Shown here: piece after piece, positions 14,367 through 26,439 of the stretch
Numbering within the stretch: position 1 is the first letter of the stretch
Layout of the letters: every line of letters begins with the position of its first letter
NCBI RefSeq assembly: GCF_019279795.1
Contig: NC_056732.1
Span: 184,266,503-184,330,502, forward strand
DNA length: 64,000 bases
Reading direction: 5' to 3'
DNA from: Protopterus annectens
Taxonomy: Eukaryota > Chordata > Ceratodontiformes > Protopteridae
The notes under the pieces: model-generated
The model's database searches: none
The model's input: only the letters and a program-made list of their open reading frames with translations
Told to the model about the DNA's origin: nothing
Translations under genes and position numbers: made by a program

Positions 14367-14690
14367 GTGTACTATGCTAATGACCACAAGGGCCTTTTAA
14401 GCCTAGCCATGCATCCCAAATGTCTGACAAGTTCTGGTACCCTTGATAAGTGTAAGCAGGTGCTTGGGAGAGGAAACATTTACAGGCTGCCTGTGTCCAT
14501 TAGAGACATATGTGTCAAACCAGGGATGAATTTCCTGTTTCTCATCCAATTGTTTAAGTTACACTTGAATTGGGTTTGGGAGGAATTTGCTTCACATGGG
14601 TGGGGAGCTTGTTTCAGAGATGGCAAAGACATTGTATACCCCCATAGTGCCTTTTTAGGCAATAACACCCTGAAAAACCTACTAACATAA
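14367..14690 (+). pseudogene. CR1-B ORF1 C-terminus (esterase-like)
   Basis: 107 open codons ending 20 bases before the ORF2 segment. The last half (LNWVWEEFASHGWGACFRDG, then LGNNTL) matches the end of CR1 ORF1 proteins, where an SGNH esterase domain closes with a W...F.RDGLHL..LG pattern. The expected histidine motif (DGLHL) reads DGKDI here, so the catalytic His is missing or displaced. The ORF1 start is not preserved. Confidence 0.55.
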
Positions 14691-14710
14691 TGAAACAAGC
14701 AAAATAAAAT

Positions 14711-15560
14711 ATGAAGGTGTTAATAATCATTGATAGGAGCCTAAACAAGAAACTCTATTCCCTACAAGACCAATTAACCCTGGAGGACATTGATGTCTCT
14801 GTAGTGACTGAGGCAGGGTTTAAAACAGTGGAGAGCACTCCAGGTGTACAGAGCTGTAACACCTTCCACATGTTTAGACCAGCTACTGTGCAGGAGGGTT
14901 TTAAAGGTGGAGTTGTATCAGTCTACATGCAGCCCAGCTCCTGTGCAGGAGGGTTTTAAAGGTGGAGTTGTATCAGTACATGTAGATCAGCTCCTGTGCA
15001 GGAGGGTTTTAAAGGTGGAGTTGTATCAGTCTACATGTAGCCTTGCTCCTGTGCTGGAGGGTTTTAAAGGTGGAGGTCTATGTTTAGAAGAAGCTCACAT
15101 TAAGGCTAATAAAGCAGCATGATGCACTAGATGTCAGAAACCTGCTGTACTATATATATTAGCTGCTATACAACTCCTTCTATGACAAAAGAAAACCATA
15201 TGCCTGTCTATAAAAACTAGTGTCACTCAGTATTTAACCCAATGCTACTTTCCAAGGTGATCTAAAATGTCCAGCTATAGACTGGGAAACATACACTACC
15301 ACTAGTGCACAAGTACAGAGATTCTAGGACCTTGTCAATACAAATGCCCTGGAACAATTAGTCAGAGTACCCACTGGGGGAATAACATCTTGAATCTTGT
15401 CCTTACTAATATGGGAAAATCTTGCACCATTCCTTGCATATCTTCATCACTTGTTAGGTCTGACTTTAAAGCAGTGTTCTTCAAAATAAAACTGAAACCG
15501 GAGATCCTTTCCACCCAAAGTACCTTTAGAAATTCCTTTAAGATAAACTACCTACTCTGA
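14711..15560 (+). pseudogene. CR1-B ORF2 endonuclease region
   Basis: The frame from 14711 begins with a strand resembling the N-terminal SLNKKLYSLQDQL region of CR1 EN and a TEAGFK segment where TETWL is expected. It then enters a tandem repeat at 14881-15079 that shifts frame. EN C-terminal sequence resumes near 15340 with ALEQLVRVPTGG, followed after a frameshift by an LNLVLTN-like segment. It would nick target DNA if intact, but the repeat expansion and stops abolish it. Confidence 0.7.
14881..15079. repeat. 53-55 bp tandem repeat inside the CR1-B EN
   Basis: Nearly four direct units starting near 14881, 14936, 14989 and 15044. Each contains GTGCAGGAGGGTTTTAAAGG (or a one-base variant) and then a GTTGTATCAGT-type stretch. 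Units of 55, 53 and 55 bases are not multiples of three, so each unit changes the reading frame. Single-copy CR1 sequence encodes one FKGGGVS-type segment here, so this is a local expansion. Confidence 0.92.
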
Positions 15561-16004
15561 AGTGTTATATTGGCAATCTTAAACTCCCAACCAAAACCCA
15601 CTTAACTCTATTGAATACACAGAAACATACACCACCACACTATAGTGGCATGTGATCAGTTGCACAAATACAGCTTTACCCATAAGAACAAGTGCAGGGT
15701 ACACCCAAGAAACATACCCACATAGTGGAACCATATTATCAACAACCTTTATAACGAAAGGAAAATAATTTTGACCAAAAGTAAGAAGAGCAATTCCCAG
15801 AATGTTACACCCCCTTGTCACTGAAATAAACAGATAACTCAGGAGCTTAATAAAATCCACCAAAGCCTAGTTTGAGGCTAAAATAGCTCCAAGCTAAGAA
15901 CATTCACAAGGCATTTTTTTTAGTTATGTTCGTCACCTCAAAAGTGCAATGCAGCAATGCGCTGAACTGATTGTAAACATTTTTACACTAAGGCTCAAGA
16001 TATA

Positions 16005-16742
16005 GTGAACCTACTGGTTGATAAATTTAGCTGTAACTTTACCCCCCCCCCATCTGTCCTTCAAGATATACCTGAAACTGACTTGCCTCCAGCTATCATA
16101 CAAGACCAAAACCTAAAAATGCAATCAAAAGCTAAATATACTGCATTGATGGGTCCTGACAATATCCCCAGATGCATGTTATATGGCATGAAGCATGCTT
16201 TAGCCACACTCCTAACTGTACTGTTCAGTAGCATGCTCCATACAGGTTTTGTCCCAAGCAAATGGAGAACAGCTACAATCATATCCCTACATAAGGGAGG
16301 ACCTTCCACAGACCTAGGCAATTGCATACCCATAAGTCTGACCAGCAGCATATGCAAAGCCATGGAAAGACATATCATGGCATTAATCAATCAGGACATA
16401 GGACACCTCCAAACACTGAATTTGTCTCAGTTTGGATTTCTCAAGGGTGAATCATACTTACTCAACCTGGTGGATGTTTTTTTCTGAAAAGGTCACCAAA
16501 GCAATAGATGAAGGCAAAATGGTCCACACTTCATACCTCAACCTGGCCAAAGCTTTTGACACATGTTCCCACAAAGGCATAGTAGAAAAGCTAAATAAAC
16601 TGTGAATAAACCCCTATGTCTCCCACTGGATTGCCAACTGACTCACAGTTAGGACACAGATAATAAATATAGTTATCTCCATAAAGAGACCAGTCACCAG
16701 TGGGGTCCCTCAGTGTTCTGTGATGGAACCTCTCCTGTTTTC
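16005..16742 (+). pseudogene. CR1-B ORF2 reverse transcriptase, 5' half
   Basis: A 160-codon open stretch (16005-16487) encodes RT fingers: MGPDNIPRCML, then VPSKWRTATIISLHKGG, then a NCIPISLTSSICKAMERHI segment and QFGFLKG. After a frameshift, 16510-16725 continues with an LAKAFDTC motif A and a TSGVPQCSVMEPLLF motif B, where QGSVLGP would be expected. The L1-B insertion cuts the gene right after motif B, between PLLF and the catalytic motif C. Confidence 0.85.
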
Positions 16743-17174
16743 TTTTTTCTCAAATAGCAATTTTATTGATTTTTCTCATATACATAAAACACACTATTGC
16801 AACAATGGACGGATTAATCCTGGGCAGTAATACAGAAGAGATCCAAATCATAACCTATAATGCACTATATACATATGTACCAATGAGAACAGAAAAAAAT
16901 TACTGCAAAAAAGGAAATCTCTAGCTGCAAAGCTAGTTAGATAAGTATAGATAAAACATATACCACACTGCAGTTCACATTAATCAATAATCTGATGTCA
17001 GGAGAGAAGGGGGAAGATTAAATATCAAGCACCAAATTGTCCATGATCAAATAGAAAAACAGGTAATAGGGAGGCAACAAAAGGGTTAAAGGATTTAGTG
17101 ATGAACAGGGATAAGTGCTAAAAATGACATAGGGGAAGCAATTGTTAATCGTCAGTCAGAAAGTCCAAGAATTT

Positions 17175-18782
17175 CTAATATAAAGTCCGCTTACGGGGGT
17201 TAACTAGTAACAATTTTTGAGAAGTGATGTATTTGATAACCAAAGTCTTAAAACCCCTCCAGGACAGTTTTGAGCGATCTAGCCAGTGTTTAGTAATGTA
17301 AAATTTGACCAGGAGGCAGAGTGTAATTAGGGCATGAAGTTTAAGTTTAGGTATGTAAAGGCTGGTAACATGTAAGTAATGCCATTTCCCAGGACAGGGT
17401 TGATTTGTGGTAACCCATTTTGTCAAGTCTTACCTTGAGTGAGCACCAGATACTATGGGAATATCTACAGAACCACAAAATAGGAATAATATCTGCAGGT
17501 GGGTAAGAGCAACAGGAACATGAAGTGGATACATTCGAATCAAATTTGTTCAAGTGGACTGGAGTAAAATATAAATTATTTGTAATCATAAATTGTGTTT
17601 AAGTAAGTTTTTTAAAGGGCGAATAGATAAGGGTAGATTTACTAGCAAGAAGTTTCTGCTCCAATGAGAAGTTTGTCCCCTGGTGATCACAGAAATCTGC
17701 AAATATATTTTTTCCTTGATCTAGAATTGAAGAAAACATTTTGTAAGCTATAGATAACATGTTTTTCTTGTTAACTAAGTTTTGTAACAGGTTGGCCACT
17801 CGGTTATGATCAACGTCAATACTGGGATAGCTGTGAAGTACTGATAAAGTAAGCTCCCTTATTTGTCTCAAAATAATGGTATATTTTTTAGGTAAATTTA
17901 AAGCAAATTGAAGATCTGTTAGGGAAAGGTGGCTGTGTTTATGGATATCCCATAGAGTGAAGTCCTTGATTAAAGGGTAGTTGATCAAATTAATAATTTT
18001 ACAGTTCAGGTTTAAGTGTAGGTTAAGATGGATTGGCTGAAAGTGGAGGAGTGCATTTCCTAGATTAAGGGATTGGAATAACTCCTGAAAAGTTTTTATT
18101 ATATCCTTTAAGGAGTAATGTAGTTTTAGTTTCTTAAGGTTTAATTTGCTTAAAAAAGGCATAGCTTTTGGGTTAAGATTATTATTTAGGGCATGATTAT
18201 ACCACATTTTGGCCCAAAGAGGAGTCCAGGTAGGAGAGTTTGATTGATGATTAGCAACTGTAATTATCCTGTTTGTGTGGATGATTCTGTAGTATAGGAG
18301 GAGATTGGGCATCGCTAGGCCACCCTTAGATTTTGGTAAAGTCTTTGATACAAAACTCCTACAGCGTTAGAGTGCCATATGAATTTTACGAAGGCTTTGT
18401 GCACTCTGTTAAAGAAGAGATTTGGAGTACAGGAGAGAGATGCATTGAGATGATAAAGGAGCTTTGGAAGAATATTCATTTTAATGATAGAAGTTTTAGT
18501 TAACATAGGTAGTTTTATTTGTTGCCATCTCGAGATGTCTTGGGAGATAGTAAGCCAGGTTTTTAATAAATTAGAATGTAGAATGGAAGAAGAAGAGTGG
18601 TCATAAGAAACTCCTAGATATTTAAGGGAGTAAACCATACAAAAAGAAGAGTCTGGGAAGAGATGTTGTCTATGTGCTATAGGGTTGATCGGGAAAATAA
18701 AGGATTTATTTTGATTAACTTGGTAATCTGAAATACAGGCAAAGGCATTCAAAGACTCAACTATTTTCTTAGTGTCAGACAA
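17175..18782 (-). pseudogene. L1-B ORF2 C-terminal region
   Basis: Pieces at 18782-18315, 18312-17599, 17589-17347 and 17426-17175 continue ORF2 after the RT core. The first contains the thumb-like LNAFACISDYQVNQNKS start and a WLTISQDISRWQQIKLPML segment; the first join is a one-frame shift. The zinc-knuckle region near 17530-17490 keeps a C-x2-C and a later WFC but lacks the expected histidine. The last pieces overlap in different frames, showing more indels near the end. Confidence 0.8.
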
Positions 18783-18788
18783 AGGATG

Positions 18789-19500
18789 TTAAAAGTAAAG
18801 ATTCAGATCATCAGCAAAAGCAGTCCAGCTAGTGTTAGTATTGAGAATTTTATGAATTGAATGATAGGTTCTCTGTAAAATATACAGGAAAAAGGGTTCT
18901 AAATATAACTTGAAGAGCAGCGGAGATAGAGGGCACCCCTGTCTAGTACCATTAGCAATCTTTATCGGTTGAGAGTATTGCTTATTTATATAAAGACGTG
19001 TATAAGAGCATTTGTATAATGTTTTGATAATGTTGATAAAATCAGGGGGGATGTCAAAGAAAGGCAATACCATGAACAAAAAGTTCCAATTTACCCGAGC
19101 AAAGGCCTTGCAAGTATCTAAAACCATAGCATATCTAAGGTTTCTGTCTTTTTTGGTGACATTTATCATTGTTTCCAATGTTAAGGTATTGTCCCAGGTA
19201 TGTCTATTGGACATAAAACCTGCTTGTTCTGGAGAAATTAAGGAATGCATAGTTTTTTTAAGTCTATTTGCCAGAATGGCTAAAAGAATTTTTATGTCCA
19301 CATTCATAAGAGAGATTGGCCTATAATTATTTAAATTGGAACCATCTAGATTATTTTTAGGGATTAGTATAGTTTTAGAGTGATTAATATAAAGGTCAGA
19401 TTTACCATTATTTGAGATACATTCATATAGTTTAAGCAGAATGGGAGCTAGGGTAGGTTTAAATGTTTTATAAAAATTAGGAGAGTAGCCATCTGGCCTG
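18789..19500 (-). pseudogene. L1-B ORF2 reverse transcriptase core
   Basis: 172 open codons (19307-18789) cover the RT palm: LANRLKK, then SPEQAGFM.NRHTWDN, motif A as VLDTCKAFARVNW, motif B as GTRQGCPLSPLLF, and motif C as AFADD. The first motif A aspartate is kept, but the residue usually Asp in AFD is Ala. A stop follows shortly after FADD at 18789. Finger sequence upstream (19500-19310) is recognisable but interrupted. Confidence 0.88.
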
Positions 19501-19607
19501 GGGCTTTCCCTATTTTAAGATTATCTATGGCCTCCAGAATCTCTGGAATAGCCAGAAAGGCTGAAAGAATATTTTTCTGGGACTCAATTAGTTTTGGGAA
19601 AGTAAGG

Positions 19608-20843
19608 CTACTCAGATTTTTTCCATCTCAGCACAGGAGGAAAGCAAGTTATTGCTAGCATAAATATATATTGGTGAAATAGTTGAATAATTTGTGTATC
19701 TGATTTGTATAGTGCATTTTGATGTTGAATAAGTGCAATTCTAGGGGATTTAAGCTTGTTCTCTATTAATCTGGCTAGAGCTTTGGAAGGAGTTTGGATC
19801 CATTTGGAGTATCTAGTAATATATCTTAATTCTTGGAGGGAGAAGTTAGATTGATGGAGTTCAAAACTTTCTTTTTGCTTAATTTGCAATTCTTTTTCCG
19901 TGCCCAAGGAGTAGTTAGCTAAGAGCTTATCATCAAGAGTCTTAATCTCTGACACTAAACTATTTTCCTTCTCTTTGCTCATGTTTTTAAGAAAGCTAGA
20001 TTTTTAATAAAAATTCCCCTAATCACAGCTTTACATGCCGCCCATCTAACATCAAAAGGGATATCACTGTCTCAAGAAGCAGAAAAGAGTTCTTTTAAAG
20101 TTAGGGTAATTTCTTTGATTACTTCCTGGTCTTTTAGTAAGTTGCTATTTAGAGATCAGTTAGAGCCTTTATATACTAGGGATGAGTTTGGTGTAAGATC
20201 TAGCCCTAAGACTAACATTGAATGATCTGAAAGGAATCTAGGTTCAGTTAAAATTTTAATTTGCCTTTTAGCTAAGATATTAGACATTAGAAAAAAGTCT
20301 ATACGAGACCAGGAGTAGTGGCATTTGGAAAAATATGTGAAAAAATTGTTATTTCCAGAATAGCTATCAAACAAAATTGGGTCCATCAAATCAAAATCAA
20401 GCATTAACTCTCTCAAAGCTAGAGAATCCTGAGTACGGATAACTTTAGCCTTACTGGAGCGGTCAATGTTAGGGTCAATGACCATATTCAATCTCCGCCC
20501 AAGATGTGATTTTGAAATTAAGTAAAAAGTTATAGACTTTCATGATGAATCTTTGTTGTCCTGAGCATGGACCATAAAGGTTTAGAAATAGGACTGGTTT
20601 GTTAAAATGTTGAGATAAGCATGTAATATAGCAGTGTGTGATAATTGTAATAAATACAGCACAAAACTTGCTCAATTCTATCCCTGTGCCTACCCACAAA
20701 ACCCCTATAATTGAGAGAGAAAGAAAACTATACATACTAGATAAGCATGGGCTTATCATACATTTGAGATTCAGATGAAAACCAAAATACCAGCAATATT
20801 TACAATCAATGTACATCACTAATCTAACTCCCAGTGAAGCCAT
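19608..20843 (-). pseudogene. L1-B ORF2 endonuclease and linker
   Basis: EN remnants begin near 20843. Around 20600-20560 an LFLNLYGP motif is seen. After a frameshift near 20510, the frame 20491-20156 encodes GGDLNMVID (for GGDFN), SRIDFFLMS and SDHSMLVL, so the C-terminal EN catalytic Asp and His are present. The N-terminal EN motifs are scrambled. The linker between EN and RT (19982-19608) is Gln/Lys-rich and broken from both neighbours. Confidence 0.82.
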
Positions 20844-22130
20844 CAGAAACCCTTCTTATCATATCCAAATAGCTTCCGAAAAAGGTTCAATAATATGTAG
20901 GAGTTGGTCAACTCTATAAGATCTGACCCATTACACTAACCAGGTATATTGCTGAATAAAATAGCTTAATAGGTTCTAAAGTTAACAACACATAACTGAT
21001 ATTCGGGAAATGGCTAGTAAAATATATACATATAGATATAAGAGTAAAGGTTAATGATTTACTATAAAACTTACAGTTATGAATTAAGATTATATGACTT
21101 ATATATCCTCCCCTTAAAAAGCCTAACATATCCTAGTTTAAATACCTTGCCACTATTTGATTACTTGCATTGGTAACGTAACATAACAGAGAACCGCAGT
21201 ACAAATTCCCAGAAATTGAACTCGTAAAGAGTACCAAAAACATTAAGAAGGAAAAAACTAACACCCATACCAAACTTGTTAATGAGGAGCAGCTAGAATC
21301 CTTAAAATATGTGGCTAAAATTTAGAGGACTCAGTTAATATATAGCAAACTTTCAAGTTGGATTCATTAGCTTAATATTGACGGGCAAAGCTTTTCTTGC
21401 AACCATATCTATTATATTAATAACAGAGTATAACTTAGGCGTCACAAGATAGATTGGATAATGAATTAAGACAATTACATGAAAAGTAATAATCTTACAT
21501 AACTTCACAGAACATTATCCCCTGACAAAAAGAACTGTATTCATATTGTAACCAAAAGTTATATAACGTTACATTTAAGGCTAGTGACAATCCAACCAGT
21601 TTTAGACAGCATATGCCAAGAACGGGCAGAGCAGATCGAAGCTCAAAGCAAAAATCATATGCGAGAGGGTGACTTATGAGACAATCTATTTTGTCTCTAC
21701 AGCTAGACAACAGCTGCACAGACATAAAAAATATCAACTCTCACCCCTCCCAGCAGTAAAGTCCTATTAATAGCTTGTTTCATGTTCCAGCAGACAGTTT
21801 GGGTGAAGTTGGACTCAACAGTTAACGACACTAGGTCTTTTTAAATCGGACATTGTGCCGTAGGTCCTCAGGGGATATATGCTAATATACTTCCAGCTTT
21901 GGAGGTGTATCAGTAAAGTCCTGAACAAATTGTCACTCTCAAGAATTCCCAGGACAAACAAATCCAGAAGAAACATTCCTAGGATCGGTAGGAGAACAGC
22001 AGAAGCAAAATACAGATAAAAATAGATGATGTATTATCTGGAAAGTTAGCAATCATCATCAGAGGACATCAGATAAGATCAGAAAGCACAACCAAAGCCT
22101 CCAGTAAGCAAAAAGAAGCAGTCGGGTGCT

Positions 22131-23057
22131 TCAATGTATAGTCGGAGCCGATCCAAAGCACTTGATAAAAACTGTGTCCGCTTCTTTGGGTGAGGACATA
22201 GAGTATTTAATTTCTTTATAGACAAAGGAGAAGGAACACGGGAACTTCATTTGAAACTTAATTTTATGTGAGATAAGGTCAGCACAGTAGGGAGAAAGTT
22301 TGCGGCGTTTCTCTCTTATTTCGAGGGGTAGATCTTGGGAGATGACAATATTCTGATTATTCCATATAAAATTATTTAATTTTTTATAAGCTGAGAGAAT
22401 GGCTTGCACATCTTGATGGTTAAGCATTTTGACATAAATGGGTCTTGGGACTGAAGTAATTTGCTGCTTCCGCAGAGCTCTGTGTGCTCTTTCAATGATT
22501 CATTTAGTTGGAGGGCTTCTCTCGTGAAGTAGGTTGTTAAAGATTTGTGTAATGGTTTCAAGTAGGTGGTTTGGTTTGTATTTCTCAGATAAACCCCTAA
22601 TTATCAGGTTATTCCACCTACTTCTAGCCTCTAAATCCACAATTTTTGCTTGAATGTCGTTTATCGTTTTATCCTTAATTTTTAGTTCATCCTTTAGATG
22701 TTCAATTTCTATTTCATTTGTCTTGGATCTTCCTTCAACTAATTCCAAACGGTCATCAATTTGGTTGATTGAGGTCCTGAAGGAGTTCATTTTTTCAGAT
22801 AGTTCTTGAATGGCAGATTGCAGAGGTAACAGGGCGCTTTACAGCTCATCCATTTGAAATATTCTGTCAGCCTTCTGCTTTCCTGGTTCCTTTGGAAACT
22901 CTTGATAGGTTTTGGAAGTTCTCAGTCTCTTGGGAGTAACATCTTTTTCAGGAGAAGGAGATATGAATGATAATTTAGATTTAGATGTTTGGGTTTCCAT
23001 AATTTCAGCTTCTTTTGGCATTATTACCTTTGTTTCATTTATCATGGCTGCTGTCAA
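22131..23057 (-). pseudogene. L1-B ORF1 (coiled-coil RNA-binding protein)
   Basis: Three pieces in order. 23057-22839 is a charged N-terminal region. After a stop, 22790-22500 is a coiled coil ending in LEARSRWNNLIIRGL, the join to the RRM that marks L1 ORF1. After a frameshift, 22427-22131 is the C-terminal domain (LPLEIREKRRKLSPYC). At least two disruptions separate them. Confidence 0.85.
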
Positions 23058-23336
23058 TTACTGTGGTGCTGAAGATTTAGGCCTCTATAAATTCACGTGT
23101 ACAATCGTTTTCACTTAGCTGCTGATTATTAGGTGTAGAACTAAAGTACCAGCCTATCGGTTTTCTATAAATTTCAGATGGACCCGACCTTAGGCAGATG
23201 AAATTTCAGAGATAAGGGGTCTTTACCAAGGAATTACTGAATTTATGAAGTTAACCTACTAGGTAGTGTAGGAACTATGAGGAGAGGGTGCTTCCCAGAC
23301 GACCACCATTTTGGAATCAGAACCTCTCCTGTTTTC

Positions 23337-24452
23337 ATCTACTTTTCTGAAGTCAAGATCAATACCAAAGGGCTCTGGCTGATTAAGTTTGCACATGACT
23401 GCAAGCTAGGAGTAGTCATTGAATCCCCAAATAACTTAGCCATCCTGCAGGAAGGTTTGTTCCAAATAAATAACTGGTGTGAAACTCAGACTGACACTAA
23501 ATACCAAAAAATGCATTATTGTATTCTTTGGGAAGTCTACCTGAGGAAACTACCACATTGACAATACACCCCTAAGAGTTGACCAAGTTGTTCAGGATAT
23601 AGGATCTTATGTGGTAGTCATCTAATTTTTGACCTACATGTGTTCATTGTTGTAAGAAATTCCTTCTATTTTGCACAGCTTATAAACAAAGAGATTGTCT
23701 CTAGATCTATAGATGTCATTGCCTCCCTTTACACTGCCCTCATTAGGCCAGTCATTGAATATAATGCCCCTTTGGCATGTATCTGTCCAGACACATGCAA
23801 CATCTGAAACATTGACACAGATACCTTGCTAAAAGGATACACGTAATAAACAATATGTCTTTCATGGACCAACTCAAAGTCCTGTCGCTATATTCGGTAT
23901 CTTAGAGACTGCTAAGAGATTACCTGTATCTAGCATACAAGGCATCCTCTGACCCAATATTAATGGATTTACTGCATATTAGTAAGTCAAATTGCATTAG
24001 AAATACTTGATCTAGGCATTTTAAACATCTTCTGCAACATCAACTTAATGGTTTGGATAAATAGGTATATCTCGTAGAGGATACTGCTGCTATGGAAGAG
24101 ACTCCCATCCACATAAAACTAAGTTCATCCCTGCCCATATTCAAGTGCAACTTAGATCTATGGATGGGAAATATAACATTTACTTCAGCACTTCCCCTGT
24201 ACTACTACTGGATAGAGGCATCTCCTAAATGTTTTATCCCATGCATGGATACCTTCAAATGATCTATGGTATGATCCTAGTTATTCTCATTAGGGGTAAT
24301 ATATAGTTACTAACCATGGAGTGGGTAAGGCTTATCTATAACTAAATGGGATAGGTTATTTTGAGTACAAAAAAGAGAAACTGGCTAGGCTTAAAAAGGC
24401 CCACAAGGGCAGCTAGCCTAGTACTTATCTATGAAGCTATGAACCAATGAAA
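23337..24452 (+). pseudogene. CR1-B ORF2 3' half and 3' UTR
   Basis: This resumes the CR1-B reading after the right TSD. Near 23382-23405 the catalytic box reads KFAHDCKL where F-A-D-D is expected, so the first catalytic aspartate is His. Then come EGLFQINNWC, and after shifts ALIRPVIEYNAP near 23735-23770 and the WMGN end of ORF2 near 24160. The 3' UTR runs to about 24452. Confidence 0.8.
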
Positions 24453-24659
24453 CAAATCCATACCTTCACATCCCAAGGGAAGCAGAAACAAATAATACCC
24501 CATATTAATTTATTAATTTATCTAAAAAAAAATGCTCCACTAACTTAGCTTATTGTTTGCCTTTCATCCTTGTCTTAAGATTTGCAGTAGTGAAATACAG
24601 TCCAAGTAAAAATAAGAGTTGCAGTAAAGCAGAAGGTCCTACAAAAATGCTTACAACAA

Positions 24660-24785
24660 TAAAAACAGACTCTTCAATGTACCATGAAAAGTTTTAATAC
24701 AAAACAAGAAAACAGCAAAACTTTCAGGCTCATATAAAGCTCTTCCTCACTGCAAAATACAATTGAACAATAAAATTGCACTTAA
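24660..24785 (-). mobile_element. Possible Penelope-like 3' or LTR-like fragment
   Basis: On the minus strand the segment contains GTGAGGAAGAGC, then a short stem-like stretch and CCTGAAAG. This resembles the degenerate TGATGAAG...GAAA tract of Penelope-like elements, compare 50900-50925. No coding sequence adjoins. The assignment is by pattern only and could be wrong. Confidence 0.3.
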
Positions 24786-26157
24786 ATAGTCATTAAAAAA
24801 CAAAGAAGCCAATAATGTTTTAAAAGCAGTAAAGCAATTAACCATGACACAATTTTAAATAGACATAGCAAAAAAGTATTATTTTAAGCATGTTTGTTTG
24901 TGCTTAAGAAGTGGTTTTAAGCTCACAGCCTGATTAATACCTGGAGGACAATCAGCTTGTAATGAAGAATCCATTCATGTTCCTTAACTTCAAGCTTATT
25001 ATTCACATCTTTCCCTCTCATATTCCTGATGATACTGTCCATAACTCTAAAGATTAAATCCAAAGGCATACTCACAAAATTCAGAACCACAGAGTTCCTG
25101 TAAAACATATGATATTACAGTAGCAACAAGGTAATCAAATGCATCAATATCCTTTACACCAATGCAGTACTATATTTTTTATATACTATATCACTATATC
25201 ACACAATGGCTGCAAATATCATTTCCAGTCAGCAATACCTCAACAATTCCTAAGCCAGAAATGTTGATTGACATCAAACACTATAGTGGAAAAATGTTCT
25301 ACGGCTTTTAAAGTAATACCGGAACTCCTTTGTGTGCCTTCTTCTCCTTTGAAATTATATCCCTTATATTTGTCTTTATGCCCAACTTCCCATACTAAAA
25401 GAACTGCAAAATCACCACACAGTGTTTTCAGAAAATTCTAGCATCAACAATCCTTTGCGAAAGTATTCCATGTTGAAATGTTAATAATGGATTCAATTTT
25501 TGTAAGTCTCTGGGAAACAACCCTCAATCAATACAGAATTAAATAGGTGAGAGCTTGACCAGTGGAGAGTGTATGTCCCTATCCTTAATTATCTTAGTTT
25601 TGTTCAATATACAATATCTTAGCTCATTGTGAAAGGAATACCTTAGTATTACATTAGTATTATTTTTTTTAATCTTCTTATATTGCTCTAATAATGATAG
25701 CACAATGGGCCTGATTAATAAACACTGCACAACTTGTTACTGACTGGACAACACAACTGATGTCCTTTTTGTAAATTGAGAATTATCTACAACAAGAACT
25801 TTATAGCAGGACGCAAATCACTGTAGCAAATGACACAATAAACACAACCACCATTTTCTTTCCCCATGAACTCATAAAATTATAAGAAGCAACATTTTAC
25901 ATACTGCAAAATCTCCTTTCCACTCTCAAATCACCTGAAACAAAGTTAACCACATCACTTTTCAATAATAACTTAAAAAAAGCATTCTTATCCATAAAAA
26001 AAAAAAAAAAACAGTACCATGAGTGCAAATACTTGGAGACAGGCAACTTCATTCTATTCCTTGCATTGTTCCAACAAATCATTAATATTTCCTGCATCAC
26101 TTATTTTCTGTAGTGCAATAGAAGAAGTAACAGTATTACTTTATAGAGTAAATGAAC
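24786..26157. other. No gene recognised
   Basis: AT-rich single-copy sequence. The short open frames have no recognisable motif. A 17-base A-run lies near 25996-26012. Confidence 0.5.
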
Positions 26158-26392
26158 AAATATTTTATTGCAATCTCTTATCCTGAGTTTGAATAATTAT
26201 CTACTCTTAAGTTCGTAGATAAGTCCTAGGAAATATAAATATTTTATTGCAATCTCTTATCCTGAGTTTGAATAATTATCTACTCTTAAGTTCATAGATA
26301 AGTCCTAGGAAATATAAATATTTTATTGCAAGCTCTTATCTTGAATTTGAATAATTATCTACTCATAAGTTCATAGATAAGTCCTAGGAAAT
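26158..26392. repeat. Tandem repeat, three 79-bp units
   Basis: Three direct units starting near 26158, 26237 and 26316. Each contains TATTTTATTGCAA, TTTGAATAATTATCTACTC and AGATAAGTCCTAGGAAAT. The first two units differ at about one position and the third at several more. Confidence 0.95.
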
Positions 26393-26439
26393 CATTCTGC
26401 AGACCATTACAAACCTAGCCAAAACCCCCTATTCCAAAG

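Larger units (their letters stand above)
16743..23319 (-). mobile_element. L1-clade LINE (L1-B), inserted in CR1-B
   Basis: A minus-strand L1 of about 6.6 kb flanked by GAACCTCTCCTGTTTTC at 16726-16742 and 23320-23336, a perfect 17-bp TSD made from CR1-B coding sequence. It carries ORF1 (23057-22131), an AT-rich spacer with no recognised coding (about 22130-20850), and ORF2 (20843-17175). Both ORFs are broken by stops and frameshifts. The low end has the T-rich 3' side. The protein differs strongly from L1-A, so two L1 families are represented. Confidence 0.92.
14366..24452 (+). mobile_element. CR1-like LINE (CR1-B), split by an L1
   Basis: A plus-strand CR1-clade element in two parts, 14366-16742 and 23337-24452, separated by the minus-strand L1-B. 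In order it has the ORF1 C-terminus, EN, RT fingers and palm, then after the L1 the motif C region, the C-terminal region and the 3' UTR. The 3' terminus near 24420-24452 has short repeated CTATGAA-type motifs, resembling the terminal short repeats known for CR1. The sequence across the join is collinear once the L1 and one copy of its 17-bp TSD are removed. Many frameshifts make it inactive. Confidence 0.85.

Noticed and set aside
14881-15079. CRISPR-like array
   Set aside because: Units are contiguous direct repeats without unique spacers, and the context is a vertebrate LINE.
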